From positions 1-64,000 of the forward strand of contig NZ_CAJPVI010000033.1 of assembly GCF_905397435.1 (NCBI RefSeq): a DNA stretch of 64,000 nucleotides, in the 5' to 3' direction. The notes under the pieces are model-generated. The model worked only from the letters and a program-made list of their open reading frames with translations, was not told where the DNA came from and ran no database searches. Below are positions 1 through 7,646 of the stretch, in pieces. A program made the translations under genes and the position numbers. Position 1 is the first letter of the stretch. Every line of letters starts with the position of its first letter. Origin of the DNA: Cupriavidus numazuensis (GTDB taxonomy: Bacteria > Pseudomonadota > Gammaproteobacteria > Burkholderiales > Burkholderiaceae).

Positions 1-2
1 CC

Positions 3-98
3 CTGCTCGGCATCGCTGGTGACGTCACCGCGCCGACCTATGCCGAGCTCTACGCCAAAAAATCGCTACCCACTACATCTAGTAGGTCTGGGAGCTAA
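3..98 (+). CDS. C-terminal end of an unidentified protein (partial)
   Basis: An open frame enters from the left edge of the window and stops at TAA 96-98 after 31 codons, starting LLGIAGDVTAPTYAELYA. The composition resembles coding DNA, but the piece is too short to assign to a family. The last residues (serine/arginine-rich) look less conserved than the first 20, so the gene may itself be truncated. Confidence 0.3.
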   Translation: MLGIAGDVTAPTYAELYAKKSLPTTSSRSGS

Positions 99-408
99 CC
101 GGATAAGCACGGTCCCAACATGAAATTAAATTCGCGCTAATGGCATGCAACGGTACGCCGATCGCGCCCACTCTATCGAGCGCTTACTAACACAATCTGA
201 ATTGACGTTGATATGGACAGATGTGGCACGGCTCGCCCCCCTATCAAACACGTTCTCACTCATTCTGACTCTACAACCCCGAGATTTTCTTCCACACCAG
301 ATTGACTTATACGTACGAATATTCTTTACTTATTTGAACATTTGTTTATCAAAAACTTTTCTGTCAACGTGACGGTACAAAACTGAGTGGGAAATCTATA
401 TAAGAACT
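99..408. other. Intergenic, no gene seen
   Basis: About 300 bases of comparatively AT-rich sequence between the partial left-edge gene and the porin terminator. A 75-codon open frame at 145-372 has no recognisable features and is not called. Confidence 0.5.
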
Positions 409-440
409 AAAAAACAACCCCCTTTCATCCAGGTCGGGGG
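409..440 (-). terminator. Intrinsic terminator after the porin gene
   Basis: Read on the minus strand, a C5 run and a G5 run (plus-strand c418-422 and g436-440) form a short GC stem followed by a T-rich tract (plus-strand a409-414). It lies about 55 bases after the porin stop codon. A second inverted repeat at 449-476 (CCTGATGG / CCATCAGG) lies between it and the gene and may strengthen termination. Confidence 0.6.
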
Positions 441-493
441 CTAAAATTCCTGATGGCAGCCGACGCCACCATCAGGGTGGAGACAATGAGCAA

Positions 494-1666
494 TTAGAAC
501 TTGTGGCGAATACCCACAGCCGCGCCGAACTGATTACTACTGCCCTGCGAGAGGAAATAGCCGTTGGCGAAACCATTGGCCGAAGTGTCAAAGTTCAGGC
601 CGGCATTCTTTGCATAGGCCGTGGTCAGATACACATCAGTGCGCTTGGACAGGGTGTAATCTGCAATAAAGCCGACTTGCCACGGATTCGCGGGGTTAGC
701 CGCCGGCGCTGTGGAACTCAGCCGCAACGTCTTCAGATCGTCATAGTAGTACCCCAGGCTCAAGGAGAGGGCTGCAGTTGCCTGGTAATTTGCACCAATC
801 CAATAGTAGTCATCCCGAACCAGCGAATTTCCAGTGGCGTCCTTGTTATCACCCCAGCGATAGCCAACATAAAATTTGGCTGGACCCACGCTGTAGCTCG
901 CAGCGACGCTCGCCTTTTTTACAGTCCCCGGGTTTCCTACCGTCACCGCGGGATTCCACTGGTCGTAACCGACCGCTACGCCAAATGGGCCTCCGGCATA
1001 CGTCAAGGCAGCCCCGTATGCTGAATTGTCGCGGAAATGACCTGCAGTTTCCCCAGCACCTCCGCCGGCCAGCGGCTGTACCGCTAGAGCCCCCACACCC
1101 GCACCAAAGCTCCAGTGAGCAACGGCTGTGACACCCCCGAATACCCCCGTGTATTTCATCATATTATCTTCCCGGAAGGTCGAGCCTAGCTGTACGACAA
1201 TGGGGTCATATAGTGGCGCCCAGCTCAGCGGCCCGAAATTCGTGAAAGCATCGAACATCGAGGTGTACTGACGCCCAAAAGTCAGCGTTCCGTACTGTCC
1301 GTGTCGCAGACCGACAAAAGCCTGCCGTCCAAAAAGGCGGCCACCTTGCTGTGATTTGCCATCATCAACGCCGAATCCACTTTCAAGCACGTACAGTGCT
1401 TGCATACCGCTACCAAGATCTTCGACCCCGCGCAGCCCCCAGCGGGGTCCCGACAACCCACCAGTAGTCTGTAGTGCAAAGCGGTTCCCGCCGGGCTGCT
1501 GAGTGACAGTGCCCGTCGCCGCATTGACGGTAGGGGCAGCGCTGGCCATGTGATTGACGTATTCGATCGGTAAGTCGAGCACTCCATACAGGGTGACGCC
1601 AGACTGCGCATGCGCCGTTCCCGTAAAGGCACCCAGCATCCCAATCACCATAGCCATCTTCTTCAT
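494..1666 (-). CDS. Gram-negative outer-membrane porin (Burkholderiales OmpC-like, Porin_4 type)
   Basis: A 390-residue trimeric-porin family protein forming a general or anion-preferring diffusion channel in the outer membrane. It begins MKKMAMVIGMLGAFTGTAHA, a typical signal peptide cleaved after AHA, followed by the family's SGVTLYGVLD first strand, and it ends in HKF, the C-terminal phenylalanine used for outer-membrane assembly. Interior segments such as RWGLRGVEDLG and LFGRQAFVGL are standard porin landmarks. The start chosen at 1666 has GGAGA eight bases upstream; the frame stays open further upstream, but that extension lacks signal-peptide character. The gene stands alone with its own terminator. 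Confidence 0.93.
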   Translation of the reverse strand: MKKMAMVIGMLGAFTGTAHAQSGVTLYGVLDLPIEYVNHMASAAPTVNAATGTVTQQPGGNRFALQTTGGLSGPRWGLRGVEDLGSGMQALYVLESGFGVDDGKSQQGGRLFGRQAFVGLRHGQYGTLTFGRQYTSMFDAFTNFGPLSWAPLYDPIVVQLGSTFREDNMMKYTGVFGGVTAVAHWSFGAGVGALAVQPLAGGGAGETAGHFRDNSAYGAALTYAGGPFGVAVGYDQWNPAVTVGNPGTVKKASVAASYSVGPAKFYVGYRWGDNKDATGNSLVRDDYYWIGANYQATAALSLSLGYYYDDLKTLRLSSTAPAANPANPWQVGFIADYTLSKRTDVYLTTAYAKNAGLNFDTSANGFANGYFLSQGSSNQFGAAVGIRHKF

Positions 1667-2394
1667 GTTCACTTGTCTCCTCTCTATGTTATTTCTGGCA
1701 TCTGGGCCGGCCGCCGTCAGTGCACGATCGCGTGGCTTTGAACATTGCTGCGGTGACGGCAACACGCCACTTCACGCGCTTGCCTAGCGTCCCGTCACGA
1801 TTCACCACCCCGTGTAGCCCAAATCGCAGAACGCATTCACCCCATCGCCATGCAGCAAGGCAAGGGCTACGAAACGTCAAACAGAGTTGCCGCCGTGCCG
1901 TTACATTCCTCTTCAGTAAAACTGCTCTAACGCTGAATCTTTGGCTCATCCCTGGTCACGGACGTGGCGGCGCTTCCAAGCCGCTCAAGGCTAACTGCTG
2001 CAGAGAACAAATCATGCTCTCTTTGCACATACATGTAATGATGAATCGTGATTCATCATATTGCCGTGTATCTACGCTGTCAACGACGGAAGCGCTCAGG
2101 GGAAACCACTACTTTGAAGGAGCTTGCGGGGATCCAAGTCGACGGCTACGTCCGGCCACTTCGGCTCTTCCGGGCTGTAACGATTCCCATCGTTCGGCAT
2201 GTCAAGTACGTGGCATGGCAAACGCCTTCGACCCTCAATGGTCGTCGTACTTCGCGCGCCGTCGCGCCGTGGACGCATCTGATTGATTGACCGGTTCCCG
2301 ATACAGCGGGCTTCTCACGAAGCTCGTCGTGCAGCCCGACTTTACATTTCCCGATAGCTAGCTCGAGCGAGACCGCCAGTATGACTTCGTCGGT
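1667..2394. other. Porin upstream region, no gene supported
   Basis: About 730 bases with several overlapping open frames on both strands, none with a recognisable domain. Apart from the perfect palindrome at 2038-2059 nothing stands out. It probably holds the porin promoter and the 5' flank of the IS110 remnant. Confidence 0.5.
2038..2059. promoter_or_regulatory. Perfect 10+10 palindrome, likely operator
   Basis: ATGATGAATC, GT, GATTCATCAT: both arms are exact inverted copies around a two-base centre. This size and symmetry is typical of sites for dimeric helix-turn-helix repressors. It is about 370 bases upstream of the porin, so the controlled gene is uncertain. Confidence 0.5.
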
Positions 2395-2970
2395 ATGGGC
2401 GACCGATGGCTGATTTGCGCACATCCGGTGGCCCAACCACAAGCCCGGACCCGCCTACAGGCGCTGCTGGATCTGATCGAGAAACAAAAAGAGAAATGGT
2501 CACTGCCAGCCGACGTTCGTGTTGTTGTCAGCTACGAAGCCGGCCAGGACGGCTTCCGGATCTATCACGCACTGCGTGCTCGCGGCGTTGAGTGTTATGT
2601 GATCGACGCGGCGAGCATTCCGATCCGACGTTCAAGCGACGCGCGAAGACTGATCGGCTCGATGTGGTCAGTCTGGTCATCAACCTGCGCGCCTGGCGAT
2701 CGCATGCACGTGGTTCGTGTACCGTGCCCACAGGACGAGGCCTCGCGGCATCTAATGGCGTGATCGAGGTCAGCCGCAAAAGGAAGTACTGCCCGCATGA
2801 GAGAACTACTCATGACCGTTGGCTGCTGGGACGAAGTTGACCATAAGGCGTTCGCTGACCGGCTCGAAAGCGGCAAGGTCGCCTGTCACGACGGCGCGGC
2901 CCTGCCAGCGGAATTGCGCGAGCAGTTGCTACGCGAGACAGAACGGCTCGCGCTGGCCGAGAAATCGTGT
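2395..2970 (+). pseudogene. IS110-family transposase remnant
   Basis: Pieces of one IS110-family transposase lie end to end in different frames. They are VVVSYEAGQDGF and ARGVECYVIDAAS in one frame, then RRAKTDRLDVVSLVINLRAW in a second, then MHVVRVPCPQDEASRHLM back in the first, then LLMTVGCWDEVDHKAFADRL and a following stretch ending ETERLALAEK. At least two frameshifts and loss of both termini make it non-functional. KTDRLD belongs to the family's N-terminal DEDD catalytic domain. No end repeats were found, as is common for IS110. Confidence 0.75.
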
Positions 2971-3093
2971 CCTGATGGGCAGGCCCTTTCGATGGCGGGC
3001 GCCGAAGTTGACCAACGTAGGTGTTGCAGGAAGCTCGATATTCGCGCGGCCATACATTTGGCGCTTGAGGAGCTTGTACCGCCAGGCACGCCC

Positions 3094-3456
3094 TTACTCT
3101 GCAATGGCGATGATCTGGTTCAGTTGCTCACAAGCAGCGGCAAAGACGTCCAAGGGAGCCTGCTTCCAAGGGTGGGCCTTGGCATTGCGGGCTCGCCAGT
3201 CGAACGACTTCGGTTGGTGAGCCAACACGTAGCTGTTCTTTCCCTTCGGCCCCTGAAACTTGATGGCAAATGGATTGGTCTCGTTATAGGCTGCCGTTGT
3301 CATCGGCATGCCAATGACGATACTGGTCCGCTCATTAAACGGCCGCGGTGAGAGCACCAGCATCGGATGCATGTCCTTCATCTCCCGGCCAGCTTGCGGA
3401 TTGCAGTCGATCCAAATAATGTCACGTCGTTCCGGCACCCACAGCTTACCCGCCAT
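3094..3456 (-). CDS. mazF: MazF/PemK-family endoribonuclease toxin
   Basis: A 120-residue protein. MazF-like toxins cleave mRNA at short sequences and stop growth when the antitoxin is lost. It has the family's N-terminal pattern (WVPERRDIIWIDCNPQAGREMKD), a MLVLSPRPFN strand, and a later VIGMPMTT segment matching the PemK core. Its ATG overlaps the stop of the upstream antitoxin by one base (TAATG), so the two are translationally coupled. The pair is flanked by IS and pseudogene debris. Such pairs commonly act as plasmid stabilisation modules; that role here is inferred. Confidence 0.9.
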   Translation of the reverse strand: MAGKLWVPERRDIIWIDCNPQAGREMKDMHPMLVLSPRPFNERTSIVIGMPMTTAAYNETNPFAIKFQGPKGKNSYVLAHQPKSFDWRARNAKAHPWKQAPLDVFAAACEQLNQIIAIAE

Positions 3457-3710
3457 TACATGGCCTCCGCGCCGACACGCTGCGTGACCATGGCTTCCCC
3501 ACCGTGCTGATTCGGGTCGAATAGCGCCAGCTTCTCCGCGAGCGTGAGGGCACGGCGGCCGACAGGCCTGACCGTGACACCGATCTCGTCGACCGACACC
3601 TCGACTTGCTGCCCTTCAGCAAAGTGCGCGGAACGAGCCACCGCCGTGGGGATGCGGACGGCCAGGCTGTTGCCCCACTTTTGAATCGTCAGGGTTGCAC
3701 TTTTGCGCAT
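3456..3710 (-). CDS. mazE: MazE/PemI-family antitoxin
   Basis: An 84-residue AbrB/MazE-fold antitoxin. The N-terminus (LTIQKWGNSLAVRIP) is the swapped-hairpin DNA-binding motif; the C-terminal part from about residue 55 would wrap the toxin. It binds MazF, blocks its active site and represses the operon. The start is ATG at 3710. The upstream DNA (3715-3775) contains GTTTAAAC and related TTGT/ACAA half-sites that could serve as operator. Confidence 0.9.
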   Translation of the reverse strand: MRKSATLTIQKWGNSLAVRIPTAVARSAHFAEGQQVEVSVDEIGVTVRPVGRRALTLAEKLALFDPNQHGGEAMVTQRVGAEAM

Positions 3711-3910
3711 GATGGATACTCCTCGCTATGTTGATACAAGTTTAAACGTCTCCATCATTTGTTTCAACAAGTAGATACATTGCCTCCTTATGCCTTGTCG
3801 GCGCCGCCCAATTTGATGTGGCTCCTGCGTCGCCTCGTAACGCGCATCCTCCTCGCTGTGCAGGTAGGCGCTCGTGGTTGCCATCGAGCATGGCCAAAGT
3901 TGTCGGGCAC

Positions 3911-3962
3911 TGTTGAGGATCAGGGATCGCGCGCAGTGGTCGCGCCATCCCGATCCTCAACA
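3911..3962. repeat. Inverted repeat at an IS630-derived junction
   Basis: TGTTGAGGATCAGGGAT at 3911-3927 is matched by ATCCCGATCCTCAACA at 3947-3962 with one bulged base and a 19-base loop. The loop and right arm (3928-3966) are nearly identical to 10974-11013, just before the IS630 transposase remnant, so this is a fragment of the same element. Confidence 0.6.
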
Positions 3963-4356
3963 ACGGTAGTCCGATCGCCATCCCATGCGGGTAAGCTCAC
4001 GCGGCCGGCATCCACTGACTGCCCGCCCATCTGGCTGAAGACGCAGGGCAATTCAGTGGCGATCCCATCGTCAAAGTCATCGTCAATGCGGCGCAACAGC
4101 GAAACCAAGGCAGGCAGGGCTTCGGTCATTTTGAGTGCCCCGAGAATTTTCCAGGCATGCACGGGGGCGAATGGCACAGGCACGGATCCCGTGTGTAGCG
4201 CTTCTTCAGCGACGACAGCCATCAACCCAGGGAGGTGGCGTTGTCAACGCCGAGTTTTGCCTACCTCTTCCACGCTTCGAGTCTCCGGTCTACCGCCTCG
4301 AAGGATTGGCCCAGGGCAAGAAGCTGGCTGACAGGGTATGAATATGAGGGGTTCAT
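3920..4356 (-). pseudogene. HEAT-like repeat (DUF1186-type) protein, broken
   Basis: The start MNPSYSYPVSQLLALGQ at 4356 is intact, but an in-frame TAG follows about 30 codons later (after LEAWKR). Similarity resumes after a frameshift with AVVAEEALHTG, then PVHAWKILGALKMTEALPAL and RRIDDDFDDGIATELP. These are helical repeats typical of small HEAT/PBS-lyase-like or DUF1186 proteins. The 3' end runs into the IS630-derived block at 3928-3966, so the C-terminus is replaced. The function of the intact protein is unknown. Confidence 0.55.
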
Positions 4357-4981
4357 TGGCGTAGGATCAGTAGGTGGGGCGGGTTCGATTACCCAGTCAC
4401 GCAGCGGTGGCGCCCCGCGCCCACGCAGGGCAGCAACGTCGACACCGCTCCGGCTGATAGCGAAATGGCCCGGCGCCGAAGGGCCTTGAAGACGGGGGGC
4501 GTCGTTCCTGCCGTTTGCTGGTTCGATCATTGCCGCGACGGTACCTGCCCCTCCGTTCCGCTGTCCAGAATTCTGAGGAACTCGGGATAAGCGAACACCC
4601 GCCCGCGTTGCTTCCCCGAGGCTGAAGACGGTGAGCAAGGCCGGTCGATAGGGTCGCAAGCCCGTCTTGGGCCGACGCGTCGTCGTAGGACGGGAGGCTT
4701 CGCCTAAGTGAGGGCTGCTTAACGACCGTCACACGCTAATAAAATATTAGCCGCAAATTTTACCTAGCTTAGATTAGTGCGACCCGGCTTCCGCACCGGG
4801 TGGCAGCACGTGCGCGGCTAGCCTCCTCTGCTCGAGCGCTTCAATGGTTCTTTTTTGCCGTTGGGTACAGCTCACCCCCTCGGTTGCTTACCTGCCTGGC
4901 CCGAAGCCGCAACGGCTTCCGCAATGCCGCGCACCCCAAGCGACTGCAGGAAGTGGATGTCGTGCGCAGGCATGGCTGCCC
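4357..4981. other. Intergenic, no gene supported
   Basis: About 620 bases with only overlapping low-complexity GC-rich open frames. It contains a perfect inverted repeat GCTAATA-AAA-TATTAGC at 4735-4751 in a local AT-rich patch, which could be an operator or a termination stem for the gene at 4982. Nothing else is recognised. Confidence 0.5.
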
Positions 4982-5239
4982 TTACTTCGGCACGGCGCGC
5001 ACAAGACTCTGGCCGTGGATGGTGGCCTCGGGTGGCACGACAAAGAAGTGATAGTCCAGCGGGTTGAGTGCCAGGATCGGACATTCGAGCCGCGTGGCCA
5101 CGCCTGCCTCTGGCGACCAGTTGCCATAGATCACCTTGGTAGTCAGATCCACCGAATCCACGCGCGCGTAGAGCGCGGTGGCAGGATAAAGGGTGGCAGT
5201 ATCCGGCGGTGACTGCACCTCTTTTCTGTGAGTGGTCAT
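4982..5239 (-). CDS. Hypothetical protein, 85 aa
   Basis: A small soluble protein beginning MTTHRKEVQSPPDTATLYPA, with no signal peptide or membrane segment. The gene has a good ribosome-binding site (AGGAGACAGCGGAGG). Two ATGs are adjacent (5242 and 5239), and the second has the better six-base spacing. Codon choice is typical for the region. The family is not recognised; the alternation of short hydrophobic strands (ALYARVDSVDL, YHFFVVPP) suggests a small beta-rich fold. Confidence 0.55.
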   Translation of the reverse strand: MTTHRKEVQSPPDTATLYPATALYARVDSVDLTTKVIYGNWSPEAGVATRLECPILALNPLDYHFFVVPPEATIHGQSLVRAVPK

Positions 5240-5646
5240 CATGGACCTCCGCTGTCTCCTGTGCTGCCTGACAGCATAGGCACTGGGCGGCTGCCCCTAA
5301 AGTGAAAATTTTGGAGGGTGCATGCCAGCGCAGGTCTTCCAGTTGCAGAGTTGCAGGATGTCGATTTCCGGCAGATTCAGGACACCATGCTGATGCCGCC
5401 CGCCAGCCGAGCAGGAGGTAGACCCCGATGCTCGTCTCGAGTGAAACCGTAAAACGGCCTGGGAAGCCAACGCGCACGAGATATCGTCTCCGTAACTACG
5501 AGACGCCTGGATAACGATTGAGCTCAGGGGCACGGCACCAGCGAAACGCCCTTCCCCGCGCAGCATCCTGGCCAACCTCGCAACCGGACATTTCACCCCC
5601 GCGACATCCGAGATTTACGCTTTTTGGCGCCACGCCACGCCTGCGC
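5240..5646. other. Intergenic downstream of the XRE regulator
   Basis: About 400 bases. In HipBA-type loci a hipA kinase gene would follow the regulator here on the minus strand, but no convincing HipA sequence is seen in any frame. Nothing else is recognised. Confidence 0.5.
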
Positions 5647-5970
5647 CTACGCATGCGGTTCCCACGCAGCCCCCTCGCCGATCCTGGCCGCATGGGCCGC
5701 GGCCTGTTCGAGCCAAGGCGCATGCGCCTTGGGCACGGCCAGCATCGTCAAACCCAGTCCGTCCATCACACGCAGGGCGTGCTCGAGATTGACGCCCTTG
5801 CCGTTTTCCAGCTTGGACAACATGCCGACGGAGACCCCGCAATGACTCGCTGCCTGGTCAATGGGCATGCCTTCTGCAGCCCGGGTGGCTCGGATGCGGT
5901 CGCCCAGCTGCTGGATGGTGCGAATCGTTGCACGCGAAGGCGGGGTTGGGTCAGGGAGTGGTCGTGGCAT
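5647..5970 (-). CDS. XRE-family (HipB-like) transcriptional regulator, orphan
   Basis: A 107-residue protein with a central Cro/C1-type helix-turn-helix: QLGDRIRATRAAEG, then IDQAASHCGVSVGMLSKLENG, then NLEHALRVMDGLGL, about residues 20-75. This is the arrangement of HipB-like antitoxins, which repress their operon and neutralise a HipA kinase. The C-terminal tail is alanine-rich and probably flexible. No hipA is visible downstream, so it is an orphan, either a remnant of a toxin-antitoxin locus or an independent regulator. Confidence 0.8.
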   Translation of the reverse strand: MPRPLPDPTPPSRATIRTIQQLGDRIRATRAAEGMPIDQAASHCGVSVGMLSKLENGKGVNLEHALRVMDGLGLTMLAVPKAHAPWLEQAAAHAARIGEGAAWEPHA

Positions 5971-6205
5971 GGTGGGTCGGTCCGTGGAGAAGGAGGCGCG
6001 GAGGCTGTTGTTTCATTAACATGAAATTATACGCTGCGTGGGACTGACCCCCTTTGTTGCTGGCTCCACAGTTGTGTGGATTGCGAGCAGTAGGCGATTA
6101 ATTGCGTTTTTAAATTTTCGCGATCAAAGCTTCCGTCTGTTGTTGTTGAAGATCGCGGTTCATGAGACTCACGCTCAACGATCATGAGATTATTGGTTTT
6201 TTTGC

Positions 6206-6763
6206 TCAGAATTCATGCGACAGTATCTTTTCCATGCGAACAAGGTCCCGGTGGGGCGTTGCGTAGGCTCTTCGCAGCAGTTGATGGAAATTGCCAACGT
6301 CATGGAGATTCCAGTACCAAGTCGTTTCGAGCTTGCCAGGATGGCGTACGCACATTGAAAAGGCTGGATCCAGCCACTCGCGTTTCCAGAATGGCGAACA
6401 GACATCGGCGCGATCCAAGGTCAAGCAGGGATAGCAATACCGTAAGCGACGTCTTTCGTAGATCCAACTAATTGGAGTCTGCATCGTTCTCAGGCGATCC
6501 ACGCTCACGTGGGTAAGCTGTGAGAGACGTTCCAAGGTCTCGATCGGCACTGGCGGAAACAGTAGCCATTTCCTTTGCGTCAGGGTTGGCATCGGGCCGA
6601 GATTGGCCTGGGTCCAAAGCTGTTCGACCGTCAAGTAGTACTTGGCAGCGAGTCGTCCAAGCCAGCCTCCAAATGCCTCTCCCTCAAAGGGACGCGGCGC
6701 AACTGGCCACGGCCTCGGCCGGTTAGAACACGCTGCTTCGAGCTTGTTCAATGTGGGAGACAT
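6206..6763 (-). CDS. tniQ: Short TniQ-family target-selection protein
   Basis: A 185-residue protein. TniQ links the target site (or, in other systems, a targeting complex) to the TniB/TnsC ATPase. The N-terminus has the family signature PFEGEAFGGWLGRLAAKYYL, followed by a helix-turn-helix region. A probable zinc site is formed by CYPCLTLD and the later CVRHPGK (C-x2-C ... C-x2-H). Classical Tn5053 TniQ is about 400 residues, so this one is short, close in size to the TniQ of CRISPR-associated transposons. It may be a natural short form or truncated. The start is ATG 6763, overlapping the end of tniB, with GGGA upstream. Confidence 0.82.
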   Translation of the reverse strand: MSPTLNKLEAACSNRPRPWPVAPRPFEGEAFGGWLGRLAAKYYLTVEQLWTQANLGPMPTLTQRKWLLFPPVPIETLERLSQLTHVSVDRLRTMQTPISWIYERRRLRYCYPCLTLDRADVCSPFWKREWLDPAFSMCVRHPGKLETTWYWNLHDVGNFHQLLRRAYATPHRDLVRMEKILSHEF

Positions 6764-7646
6764 CAATCATTTCCCTGCCATCGCGGATCGCAAGCTCGGT
6801 GGCTGCATTCAAGAGCCGCGAGACCTCACCGGTCAAACCTCCGCTCGCCGCCAGAACGGCCGAGACAACTTCTCGCTTCGCCAGATTTGATGGCCGTCGC
6901 AAAGGAAGAATGCGCTCGAATGCCGCCAGTAGACCCCGGAAGGCTTCCGACTCCTGCCATCGAGGCATCACGAAGCGTGCAAAGCGACTGCTCATTTGCG
7001 AATCAGTTTGCAGTGCAAACTCGGCATCTTGCGTTCCCACAAGGACAATCGTCATCTGGAGGTCGTTGGCCAGAAATTTGAGCAGGTTTAGTGAGGCGCG
7101 CTGCTCGCGATAACTTCCCGCCAAGAGGTGATGAACTTCATCGACAACCAGCATGCGCGGTGAAATTTCCCGTAGTACCTCGCGAGTCAGCTTCTCGAGT
7201 ACGCTGAGCTTCGCTGCGGCGTTGAACGGCGCTCCCAGCTCGAACAGGAGCGATGTGTAGAAGCGGCTCTGGTCGGGCGTCGGTGGCATTTGCATAGACA
7301 CAATCTTCCGGTGCTCCACGCCCTTTTCTTCGTCATATTCCGGAGGATGGCGTCGCTCAAATTTCGCGATGACCTGGGTCTTCCCGATGTTCGAGTCGCC
7401 ATACAACAGCACGCACGGCATACGCTGCCGTGGCGGAATCTTCACCATCCAGTCCAACAGCTTGAACGCCTGTGTTGCGCGGGGATAGTCAATCCATCGA
7501 TCGCGAGCCAAAGCGAGAATGCGAACATTGTCGTCGCTCTTTGCTAAAGAACGGACTTCCGGCAGAAGGTGTGTCAAGGAAGCACCCATTGCCTGATCAC
7601 AGTTGCTCGACGTGATAAGTTGGAGCCGGCTTGCTGTAGTCGACAT
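6723..7646 (-). CDS. tniB: TniB/TnsC-like AAA+ ATPase
   Basis: A 307-residue ATPase that activates the transposase and polymerises on target DNA in related systems. The Walker A motif is GDSNIGKT (residues 83-90), Walker B is MLVVDEVHH, and a sensor-like VLVGTQDA follows. The LARDRWIDYPRA segment before the ATPase core is typical of TniB. The frame overlaps the end of tniA by 50 bases if ATG 7646 is used. An internal ATG at 7589 (288 residues) lies just after the tniA stop and is an equally plausible start. It acts between TniA and TniQ, matching the gene order. Confidence 0.88.
   Translation of the reverse strand: MSTTASRLQLITSSNCDQAMGASLTHLLPEVRSLAKSDDNVRILALARDRWIDYPRATQAFKLLDWMVKIPPRQRMPCVLLYGDSNIGKTQVIAKFERRHPPEYDEEKGVEHRKIVSMQMPPTPDQSRFYTSLLFELGAPFNAAAKLSVLEKLTREVLREISPRMLVVDEVHHLLAGSYREQRASLNLLKFLANDLQMTIVLVGTQDAEFALQTDSQMSSRFARFVMPRWQESEAFRGLLAAFERILPLRRPSNLAKREVVSAVLAASGGLTGEVSRLLNAATELAIRDGREMIDVSHIEQARSSVF

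Noticed and set aside
145-372. 75-codon open frame near the left edge
   Set aside because: No family feature, AT-rich non-coding character and no ribosome-binding site.
4385-4400. tRNA-like GGTTCGATTACC
   Set aside because: No matching acceptor, D or anticodon stems in the flanking 75 bases; it lies just upstream of the broken HEAT-repeat gene.
6163-6192. TGAGACT/TGAGATT repeats as definite transposon end
   Set aside because: They match the other limit only over seven bases and no target duplication is found, so they were used only as tentative boundaries.
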